A stretch of 5,480 nt of DNA from a bacterium (GTDB taxonomy: Bacteria > Calditrichota > Calditrichia > RBG-13-44-9 > J042). Position 1 is the stretch's first letter, and each line of letters starts with the position of its first letter. The DNA lies in contig WGBF01000291.1 in the NCBI GenBank assembly GCA_015494485.1, positions 1 to 5,480 of the forward strand, written 5' to 3'. Below the pieces are notes generated by a model. That model did no database searches, was not told the origin of the DNA, and saw only the letters and a program-made list of their open reading frames with translations. Below, one piece after another: positions 1 through 5,079 of the stretch. The translations under genes were made by a program, and so were the position numbers.

Positions 1-52
1 GGATATCTTCGTCCTGTTGGTTTTCTTCCTTTTTCTTCTTTTCTTCGCTCAT
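1..52 (-). CDS. Unidentified protein, N-terminal 17 codons only
   Basis: A reading frame begins with ATG at 52 on the minus strand and runs off the left edge. The visible residues are MSEEKKKKEENQQDEDI, a very polar stretch of Lys, Glu, Gln and Asp with no hydrophobic segment. An AGGAGG ribosome binding site on the minus strand (complement of 58-63) sits 5 bases before the ATG, which supports a real start. Charged, probably disordered N-termini of this kind occur in GrpE, FtsH and many other proteins, so no function can be assigned from this piece. It points the same way as the CCA-type gene at 238-1683 and could be cotranscribed with it across the 185-base gap, but no clear terminator or promoter between the two was found to settle this. 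Confidence 0.7.
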   Translation of the reverse strand, partial: MSEEKKKKEENQQDEDI

Positions 53-57
53 AACAG

Positions 58-63
58 CCTCCT
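58..63 (-). promoter_or_regulatory. Ribosome binding site of the left-edge gene
   Basis: The minus strand reads AGGAGG followed by CTGTT and ATG. This is a full-length Shine-Dalgarno match at 5-base spacing, and it is the main evidence that the short partial frame at 1-52 is a genuine gene start. Confidence 0.65.
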
Positions 64-237
64 ATTCGCTTTTTCCAAAGACGGAAACAAACGTTATTAG
101 TTTCAGAGATTTTTATTTTCCCCAACAAAGTTCAATCGGTGTTTACCTTTTTCCATTACCCTGCCGGTAGCCATCTTTCGGCCCCCAGCCAACAGGTTTC
201 TTACCATTTCTTCACTTACCCCTTACCCGTTAGGGCG

Positions 238-1683
238 TCATTTATTCACGGTTCGGGTATCCGGGTACGTTTCCAGTATTTTGTCCTTAATCTCGTACAT
301 GTATTGCATACAGGCTTCCCGTTCATTGGGAATTTTGCCGTCCAGGATGGCATCCACAATAGCCTGTTTAATTTTGCCCACCAGTGGCCCCGGCGGGATG
401 TTCAGCGCATTCATGATATCTTCTCCGGTAATAGCCGGTTTAAAATTCCGCAGCCGGTCTTTTTCTTCCACCTCTTTAATGCGTTTTTCCACATAATCAA
501 AATTGGCCAGGTACTGCCGCACTTTCTGGGGATTCTTGGAGGTAATATCCGCCCGGCACAACATCATCAAATCGTCGATTTCCTCCCCGGCTTCCACCAT
601 CAATCGACGGATGGCGCTGTCGGTCACATCCGCGTTGGCCAATTGAATGGGCCGCAGATGCAACCGCACCAGCTTCTGCACATACTTAATGGTACTGTTG
701 GGCAACCGCATGCGCCGTCCAATGCGCGCCACCATACGGGCTCCCAGTTCTTCGTGCCCGTGAAAGGTCCACCCCACCCCTTCCACAAAACGCTTGGTCT
801 GGGGCTTGGCAATGTCGTGCAGGAGAGCAGCCAGGCGGAGTTCAAACTTGTCGGTTTTTTGGGCAATGTTATCCACCACCTGGAGGGTGTGTTTAAATAC
901 ATCTTTGTGGTGGTAATCCTTGCGCTGGTCCACCCCGGAGAGCTGGTCCAGCTCCGGAAAAATAATTTTCAGCACCCCGGTGTCTTTCAATAATTGCAAT
1001 CCAATGGATGGCTTGGGTGCCATGAGCAACTTTTTGAACTCCTCCGTAATCCGCTCCTGGCTGATAATCTTCAACCGTTCTTTGGTTTGAATGATAGCCT
1101 GGTAGGTTTTTTCTTCAATGCGGAATTGCAATTGCGCAGCAAAGCGAATGGCGCGCAGAATGCGCAGAGGGTCGTCGTTAAAGGTCACCACCGGGTCCAG
1201 AGGCGTCCGAATCAGTTTCCGTTCAATATCCTCAATGCCATTGAAAATATCGATGACCTCTCCAAAATGCTCCGGGTCTATCCGCATGGCCAGACAGTTG
1301 ATGGTGAAATCGCGGCGGGTTAAATCCGTGTACAAATCCGCCTTGCGCACGTGCGGTTTGCGGGAATCCGGGTCGTAATGTTCTTCGCGAGCGGTGACAA
1401 ACTCCAGCTTAAAATCATCCATTTGCAACATGGCCGTACCAAAGCGCTTATACGCCACCACACGGCTGGTTCGGTATTTTTTGCGTAAAAAATAGGCAAA
1501 CGCCACGGCATCGCCTTCCACCACAAAGTCAATGTCGGTGCCTTCTTTACCCAGGTACAAATCCCGCACATATCCGCCTACTGCGTAAACCTGTACCCCA
1601 AATTCCTGGGCCGCGCGGTCGATTTTCTGCAGAATTTCTTTTCCGTATTGAACGGGCAATTTTATGGGATGCGTTGTGCTCAT
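238..1683 (-). CDS. cca: CCA tRNA nucleotidyltransferase / poly(A) polymerase family protein with HD domain
   Basis: This 481-residue class II nucleotidyltransferase probably adds or repairs the 3' CCA end of tRNA in the cytoplasm. The N-terminal catalytic domain (about residues 30-165) shows GGYVRD at 36-41, the metal-binding pair in TDIDF (Asp50, Asp52), a flexible-loop segment with SRKP at 107-110, and RRDFT at 123-127. The head and neck region follows with DDPLRILRAIRF (170-181) and ERITEE (210-215). The HD domain (about 255-385) has His265, the His289-Asp290 pair in LLHDIAKP, FHGH (307-310) and a late Asp379. The C-terminus ends in the GKIPNE-type tail (449-454) that I know from Bacteroidota and relatives. 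Length is normal for this HD-containing subgroup. The ATG at 1683 has only a weak AGAGAA site, but it gives the usual roughly 35 residues before the GG motif. Family members can be CCA-, A- or CC-adding enzymes or poly(A) polymerases. The intact loop argues against CC-only activity, but specificity cannot be fixed from sequence alone. Confidence 0.93.
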   Translation of the reverse strand: MSTTHPIKLPVQYGKEILQKIDRAAQEFGVQVYAVGGYVRDLYLGKEGTDIDFVVEGDAVAFAYFLRKKYRTSRVVAYKRFGTAMLQMDDFKLEFVTAREEHYDPDSRKPHVRKADLYTDLTRRDFTINCLAMRIDPEHFGEVIDIFNGIEDIERKLIRTPLDPVVTFNDDPLRILRAIRFAAQLQFRIEEKTYQAIIQTKERLKIISQERITEEFKKLLMAPKPSIGLQLLKDTGVLKIIFPELDQLSGVDQRKDYHHKDVFKHTLQVVDNIAQKTDKFELRLAALLHDIAKPQTKRFVEGVGWTFHGHEELGARMVARIGRRMRLPNSTIKYVQKLVRLHLRPIQLANADVTDSAIRRLMVEAGEEIDDLMMLCRADITSKNPQKVRQYLANFDYVEKRIKEVEEKDRLRNFKPAITGEDIMNALNIPPGPLVGKIKQAIVDAILDGKIPNEREACMQYMYEIKDKILETYPDTRTVNK

Positions 1684-1741
1684 GTTCTCTTTTCTGCTTT
1701 TACTTTAGAAAACGCAAAAATTTAAGGGAAAAAGGCGCCAA

Positions 1742-1770
1742 ATCATAGAGCGGTTTTTTATCGTGAGCAA
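1742..1770 (-). promoter_or_regulatory. Candidate promoter of the CCA-type gene
   Basis: On the minus strand, TTGCTC (complement of 1765-1770) is followed after exactly 17 bases by TATGAT (complement of 1742-1747). The -10 box matches the sigma-70 consensus at five of six positions, while the -35 box keeps only TTG. Transcription would start near 1735 and give a leader of about 50 bases before the ATG at 1683. The placement is good, but the evidence is only sequence resemblance. Confidence 0.35.
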
Positions 1771-1841
1771 TATTTGGTTTCCGACCGCGTAACACCCAAA
1801 AATACAGGAACCACCGAAACAAGTCAATTCCCCTGCCGTTA

Positions 1842-1850
1842 TGCTAAAAT
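1842..1850 (+). promoter_or_regulatory. Weak candidate extended -10 element upstream of nuoI
   Basis: TGCTAAAAT has the layout of an extended -10 element (TG, one base, then a TATAAT-like hexamer). No -35 match lies at the proper distance upstream. If used, it would give a leader of about 100 bases for the gene starting at 1956. The downstream stretch to 1955 is T-rich and holds no better candidate that I could find. Confidence 0.2.
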
Positions 1851-1955
1851 CTCTGCGAAACCTTACTTTTTTAGCCACTGTTTTTCTTTTTCAATTTCCG
1901 CTTACCGATTATTTTTTTATATTAGCTGTTCGCAGGATGCCAAAAGGAGCGCACC

Positions 1956-2483
1956 ATGATTAAAGTGAAAAAATTAAAAGCCCCCAAAATGAGCTTCTGG
2001 GAGCGGATTTACCTGCCCGCGGTTTTTAAAGGCCTGTCCATTACCGGTCGGCATATTCCCAAGAAAAAAATTACCATCCAATATCCGGAAGAACGCTGGG
2101 TACCCCGTCCGGGGTATCGTGGCGCCCACCGGTTGAATCGCGATGAACACGGGCGCGTGAAGTGCGTGGCGTGCGAAATGTGTTCCTCTGCCTGTCCGGC
2201 CAATTGTATTCACATCGTCGGTGGGGTGGCACCGTGGGATGACCGGGAAAAATACCCGGTGGTGTTCGAAATTGACATGCTGCGCTGCATTTACTGCGGC
2301 ATGTGCGAAGAAGCCTGCCCGCGGGAAGCCATTGAACTGACAGAGGTTTACGACTTTGCGGATTACTCCCGCGAAGCCCTGGTGTGGGACAAAGAAAAGC
2401 TGCTGGCCATGTACGACCTGACCAAGGACCACACCTACCACCTGCAAAAGGGTGAAAAAATTGTGGATGACATGCGCCAATAA
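1956..2483 (+). CDS. nuoI: NADH-quinone oxidoreductase subunit I (2x[4Fe-4S] ferredoxin-type)
   Basis: This 175-residue protein matches NuoI, the complex I subunit that carries clusters N6a and N6b and passes electrons toward quinone at the membrane interface. The N-terminal part (residues 13-45, including FKGLSITGRH and TIQYPEE) is the conserved segment that packs against the membrane arm. Two ferredoxin motifs follow: Cys70, 73, 76 and 80 (CVACEMCSSACP, with an extra Cys84), and Cys111, 114, 117 and 121 (CIYCGMCEEACP). All eight cluster ligands are present and the length is normal for the family. AAGGAG at 1944-1949, 6 bases before the ATG, fixes the start. The gene stands alone: no other nuo gene is in the window, the neighbour on the left is divergent, and an intrinsic terminator begins 22 bases after the stop codon. 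It could be a dispersed complex I gene or serve another ferredoxin-dependent complex. The family call is firm; the partner complex is inferred. Confidence 0.9.
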   Translation: MIKVKKLKAPKMSFWERIYLPAVFKGLSITGRHIPKKKITIQYPEERWVPRPGYRGAHRLNRDEHGRVKCVACEMCSSACPANCIHIVGGVAPWDDREKYPVVFEIDMLRCIYCGMCEEACPREAIELTEVYDFADYSREALVWDKEKLLAMYDLTKDHTYHLQKGEKIVDDMRQ

Positions 2484-2504
2484 TGTTTCCCCTTTTAAAA
2501 TTCC

Positions 2505-2538
2505 GGCGGCTGCCCTGCGGTGGCCGCCTTTTTCTTTG
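2505..2538 (+). terminator. Intrinsic terminator after nuoI
   Basis: GGCGGCTGCC (2505-2514) pairs with GGTGGCCGCC (2519-2528) in a 10-base-pair stem containing two G-U wobbles and closed by a CTGC tetraloop. It is followed directly by TTTTTCTTT (2529-2537). The GC-rich stem plus T tract is a classic Rho-independent terminator. It separates the nuoI transcript from the STAS gene, whose own promoter lies just downstream. Confidence 0.85.
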
Positions 2539-2559
2539 CCTGATTTTTCCCACGGGTTT

Positions 2560-2591
2560 TTTGACATTCCCACTTGAAAACCGTAACTTTA
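2560..2591 (+). promoter_or_regulatory. Promoter of the STAS gene
   Basis: A perfect TTGACA (2561-2566) is followed after 17 bases by TAACTT (2584-2589). The same bases also fit the Bacteroidota primary-sigma pattern: TTTG (2560-2563), 20 bases, then TAACTTTA (2584-2591), one mismatch from TAnnTTTG. Transcription would start near 2596, about 24 bases before the preferred ATG at 2620 and well past the nuoI terminator. This is the best-supported promoter in the window and also a hint to the host lineage. Confidence 0.6.
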
Positions 2592-2619
2592 CCGCTCATG
2601 TTGAATGCGAGGACAGAGC

Positions 2620-2994
2620 ATGACTGTACACATTTCCGTTGAGCATATTGACAACATCGCCATTTTGCGCGTGCATGAAAAATCCCTGAATCAGGAAAAA
2701 GCCCCTACCCTGAAGGAAATGATTTACAACGAAATGGCCGCTGGCTATGTGAACATGATTATTGACCTGGCCGATGTGCGCGATGTGGATTCCAGTGGGT
2801 TGGGCGCGTTTTTGTTTGGCAAACGCCTGGCCAACAACAATGGCGGTGAACTGGTGCTGCTGCACCCCGGGAAATTTGTTCAGAACCTTATCCGCATTGC
2901 CCAATTAACCGCCATCCTTAAAACGTTTGACCAACAGGAAGAAGCGGTTGCGTTCTTGCACAACGCCTCCGGTAACGATGAGAACTTTGCATAA
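2620..2994 (+). CDS. Single-domain STAS protein, anti-sigma factor antagonist type
   Basis: This 124-residue protein is essentially one STAS domain of the SpoIIAA/RsbV class, probably cytosolic. Family members bind an anti-sigma kinase when unphosphorylated and are switched off by phosphorylation of a serine in a conserved loop. That loop is visible as DVDSSGLGAF (residues 55-64), with Ser58 or Ser59 as the candidate phosphosite. It is preceded by the buried strand MIIDLADV (46-53) and followed by GGELVLL (75-81) and the helix around FVQNLIRIAQL. I chose the ATG at 2620 over the in-frame ATG at 2605 because GAGGA (2609-2613) lies 6 bases before 2620, whereas the earlier start has no such site and would add five non-domain residues. 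No RsbW/SpoIIAB-like kinase, phosphatase or sigma factor is nearby, so its partner is unknown. A role in partner switching is inferred from the family. It could also serve another two-component or lipid-transport system. Confidence 0.85.
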   Translation: MTVHISVEHIDNIAILRVHEKSLNQEKAPTLKEMIYNEMAAGYVNMIIDLADVRDVDSSGLGAFLFGKRLANNNGGELVLLHPGKFVQNLIRIAQLTAILKTFDQQEEAVAFLHNASGNDENFA

Positions 2995-3062
2995 GAAATG
3001 CGGTATAACATTATCTGGAATAAACGCAAGATGAGGATGTTTTTCACGGTCCAATTTAATTT

Positions 3063-3104
3063 AAGGAAGACATGAGCGGTTCAGCAGAACCCATTCAATC
3101 ATGA
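3063..3104 (+). other. Candidate 10-codon upstream ORF coupled to tonB
   Basis: AAGGA at 3063-3067 precedes an ATG at 3072 that opens a 10-codon frame, MSGSAEPIQS. It ends at TGA 3102-3104, which overlaps the tonB ATG (3101-3103) as ATGA. The tonB start has no Shine-Dalgarno match of its own, so ribosomes finishing this short frame could restart on tonB. The alternative is a single-base difference that splits one longer TonB N-terminus in two. The arrangement is seen directly; its use is inferred. Confidence 0.35.
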
Positions 3105-4003
3105 CGGACGCTTTTGAAAAAAAAGAAAAACGGTTTCTGTATCTGGCGCTGCTTGTTTCCATCCTGTTTCACCTGGGATTACTGGTGTTGCTGCAGTACT
3201 GGGATGTTTTGAACCTTCGGAGCGGTGAATTACAGGCCAGCCCGGAAAAACAACCGCTAACGGTGGAATTTGTTCAGCCTCCGCAGCCACCACAACCGGT
3301 ACCGGAAGAGCGGTTTTACGAACTAAAGGAAAATAAAAACGCCAACGAAGCCCAGCCCCAAAACACACCCTTTCTGGCGGAAAAAGCCTCCCGTTCCGCG
3401 GCCCCGTTGGCGGATGTGTCCAAAGCCTCCCCGGCGCCCAAGGCAGACGTACTTACCAAAACACAACCCCGGGAAACCCCCAGCGGTGATGCTCCCGTAA
3501 AAGAAACCGCCGGCGACGAACCCCTGTTGGCTTACAACAGCGCTCAAAAATTTAATCGTCGCCTGCTTAGCAGCGATCCCCTTTCTCAGGAAAGCGGCGA
3601 CGAACCCCGGAAATTGGAAGGCAAAAGCGAAGTGCTGCAGCGCGACTTCGATGCAGAACTGATTGGCGATTTTGCTCTAAGCACCTACGCCTGGGAATGG
3701 GCCCCCTACATGCGCGAATTCCTGAAAAAATTGAAGCGGGTGTGGTTTGCTCCCCCGGCTTATTACCAGCTGGGCTTAATCCACGGCTACACCATTGTGC
3801 AATTTTCCATTACCCGGGACGGCCAATTGAAAGACCTGAAAGTGGTCCGCCACACCGGCCACGTTTCCCTGGAAGAAAGTTCGGTGAACGCGGTACAAAG
3901 TACCTTCCCCTTTCTACCGCTTCCCAAAAACTTTCCGGACCCCGAGCTAAAAATAAAACTTAAAATGATTTATCCGGACCTGCGGGCATATTCCCCCCAA
4001 TAA
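3101..4003 (+). CDS. tonB: TonB family energy-transducing protein
   Basis: This 300-residue protein has TonB architecture. A short Lys/Glu-rich cytoplasmic N-terminus is followed by one membrane segment at about residues 12-32, then a proline-rich periplasmic region with QPPQPPQPVP at 59-68 and a long low-complexity Ala/Pro/Lys/Glu linker to about 185. A C-terminal TonB-type domain covers about 198-292 (YTIVQFSITRDGQLKDLKVV at 230-249). In the membrane helix Ser20 and His24 reproduce the Ser-x3-His spacing of E. coli TonB Ser16/His20, which contact ExbB and ExbD. TonB carries energy from the ExbB-ExbD motor across the periplasm to outer-membrane receptors. Neighbouring exbB starts 28 bases downstream, supporting an operon. 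The gene has no own ribosome binding site and overlaps a 10-codon upstream frame. Codons 6-8 contain an A8 run. The C-terminal domain is divergent, so TolA-like or other outer-membrane partners remain possible. Confidence 0.85.
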   Translation: MTDAFEKKEKRFLYLALLVSILFHLGLLVLLQYWDVLNLRSGELQASPEKQPLTVEFVQPPQPPQPVPEERFYELKENKNANEAQPQNTPFLAEKASRSAAPLADVSKASPAPKADVLTKTQPRETPSGDAPVKETAGDEPLLAYNSAQKFNRRLLSSDPLSQESGDEPRKLEGKSEVLQRDFDAELIGDFALSTYAWEWAPYMREFLKKLKRVWFAPPAYYQLGLIHGYTIVQFSITRDGQLKDLKVVRHTGHVSLEESSVNAVQSTFPFLPLPKNFPDPELKIKLKMIYPDLRAYSPQ

Positions 4004-4017
4004 AGAGGACGGTGAAT

Positions 4018-4023
4018 AAGGAG
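4018..4023 (+). promoter_or_regulatory. Ribosome binding site of exbB
   Basis: AAGGAG lies 7 bases before the ATG at 4031, in the 27-base gap after the tonB stop. It is the only strong site in the tonB-exbB-exbD-holB run, since the other three starts sit in ATGA overlaps. Translation of the motor genes can therefore enter independently here. Confidence 0.65.
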
Positions 4024-4030
4024 AACGTAT

Positions 4031-4681
4031 ATGGTTGAATTATTTCAAAAAGGCGGGGTAATGATGTACTTTCTGGCGCTGAGCTCCATCATTGCCTTTG
4101 CCATTATCCTGGAACGACTCTGGGCACTGCGGCGCAAGCGTATTCTGGTTCCCCAGATTGTTGACGTCATTGAGCAAATTAAAACCCCGGATGATTTTGC
4201 CCTGGCCCGTTCCGTAAGCGAAAAACACCCCGGCCCCTTTTCCGCCATTGTCCTGACCTGCATTGACAACCGGGACCTCCCGGTGGAAGAACTGCGGGCA
4301 TTAATTGAAGACGAAGGACGCCAGCAGGTGCGCTACCTGAGCCGCTGGCTTACCGGACTGGAAACCGTGGCCGGCGTGGCACCGCTGCTGGGATTGCTGG
4401 GTACTGTGCTGGGCATGATTAAAGTGTTCAATATCATCGAACAACTGGGGGTGGGGCAGGCCAAAGCATTGTCCGGCGGGATTTCCGAAGCCTTGATTAC
4501 CACCGCCGCCGGTTTGATAATCGGGATTCCGGCCCTTATTTTTTACAATTACTTAAATGCCCGTGCCGAAAACTTAATTCTGGACATCGAACGTCACGTA
4601 CTGGCATTGCTAAATAAAATTATTCGTCTGCACAAAAACGAAACCGTGGAAGACACTACCCTAAACTTCAGAGAAAAATGA
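4031..4681 (+). CDS. exbB: ExbB/TolQ/MotA family proton channel subunit
   Basis: This 216-residue inner-membrane protein has the three-helix layout of ExbB/TolQ. TM1 is at about residues 9-29 (ending LERLWALRRK), a cytoplasmic helical region runs to about 108, TM2 is at about 111-134 (VAGVAPLLGLLGTVLGMI), and TM3 is at about 153-175 (EALITTAAGLIIGIPALIFY). The second and third helices carry the family's signature Gly-rich motifs. Glu153 in GISEAL lies where E. coli ExbB has the TM3 glutamate Glu176, implicated in proton-driven motion. The length is close to the usual 215-245. ExbB forms a pentamer around an ExbD dimer and, with TonB, turns the proton gradient into mechanical work. tonB immediately upstream and exbD overlapping downstream favour ExbB over TolQ or a motility stator. 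The stop codon overlaps exbD as ATGA at 4678-4681. Confidence 0.93.
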   Translation: MVELFQKGGVMMYFLALSSIIAFAIILERLWALRRKRILVPQIVDVIEQIKTPDDFALARSVSEKHPGPFSAIVLTCIDNRDLPVEELRALIEDEGRQQVRYLSRWLTGLETVAGVAPLLGLLGTVLGMIKVFNIIEQLGVGQAKALSGGISEALITTAAGLIIGIPALIFYNYLNARAENLILDIERHVLALLNKIIRLHKNETVEDTTLNFREK

Positions 4682-5079
4682 AATTACTGGATAAAACACC
4701 CAAGAAATTGCTGATTAACATCACCCCGCTGGTGGACGTGCTGTTTATTTTAATCATTTTCTTCGTGGTCACCTCTACATTTATTGAACAGCCGGGGGTT
4801 AAGCTGGAATTACCCAAAGCCACCACCGCCACGCCAGAAAAAGTGGAAAAAGCGGTACTGGTGATTACCCGCGACAAACATCTGTACTTTCGAAGCCAAC
4901 CCATTACCCTGGAGGACCTGGGCAAGGTGTTACAGAAAACCATGGCCCAGAGCGTGGACCATTCCCTGATCATCAACGCCGATGAGCACGTGGAGCACGG
5001 CTTTGTGATTCAGGTAATGGACATTGCCCGGAAAAACGGGGTACAGAAAGTGGTTATTGCAACAAAGGCAAACGAATGA
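4678..5079 (+). CDS. exbD: ExbD/TolR family biopolymer transport protein
   Basis: This 133-residue protein is a typical ExbD/TolR. It has a short cytoplasmic N-terminus, a single membrane helix at about residues 18-35, and a small periplasmic domain (about 40-130). The signature INITPLVDVLFILIIFF (13-29) contains Asp20, the only acidic residue in the helix, equivalent to the essential Asp25 of E. coli ExbD that carries protons. The periplasmic domain ends in the usual pattern around INADEHVEHG (99-108) and GVQKVVIAT (121-129). Two ExbD helices sit inside the ExbB pentamer and couple to TonB. The start overlaps the exbB stop by 4 bases (ATGA) with only a weak AGAGAA upstream, so translation is probably coupled to exbB. 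This would help keep subunit ratios in step. The stop overlaps the next gene in the same way. Confidence 0.93.
   Translation: MKLLDKTPKKLLINITPLVDVLFILIIFFVVTSTFIEQPGVKLELPKATTATPEKVEKAVLVITRDKHLYFRSQPITLEDLGKVLQKTMAQSVDHSLIINADEHVEHGFVIQVMDIARKNGVQKVVIATKANE

Noticed and set aside
85..104. Possible hairpin GAAAC...GTTTC with nearby T-rich sequence
   Set aside because: The stem is only five base pairs and AT-rich, and it sits between the left-edge gene's ribosome binding site and any upstream promoter. It is too weak to call a terminator or operator.
161..170. Near-palindrome CTGCCGGTAG downstream of the CCA-type stop
   Set aside because: It has no loop, contains a G-T mismatch, and is not followed by a T tract in the direction of transcription, so it does not qualify as a terminator.
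139..993. Long 284-codon plus-strand ORF overlapping the CCA-type gene
   Set aside because: It is antisense to a well-supported gene, has no recognisable domain, and its His/Phe/Pro/Gln-rich composition is typical of the mirror of a coding strand.
994..1378. Shorter plus-strand ORFs within the CCA-type gene
   Set aside because: They are out-of-frame shadows of conserved coding sequence (motifs RRDFT and DDPLR lie on the other strand), with no ribosome binding sites or family resemblance.
1774..1959. 61-codon ORF starting with TTG whose stop overlaps the nuoI ATG
   Set aside because: The start is TTG without a ribosome binding site, and the peptide is Ser/Phe/Tyr-rich and low in information. 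nuoI has a strong AAGGAG of its own, so coupling is not needed.
1974..2573. 199-codon minus-strand ORF opposite nuoI
   Set aside because: It is antisense to nuoI and runs through the terminator hairpin. Its residues mirror the conserved ferredoxin coding region and match no known family.
2605..2619. Earlier ATG giving a STAS protein five residues longer
   Set aside because: No Shine-Dalgarno sequence precedes it, while GAGGA at 2609-2613 is correctly spaced for the ATG at 2620, where the STAS domain begins.
2987..3016. TTGCAT / TATAAC / TTATCT words as a tonB promoter
   Set aside because: TATAAC is only 11 bases from TTGCAT, and TTATCT matches the -10 consensus poorly. No acceptable spacing and score occur together.
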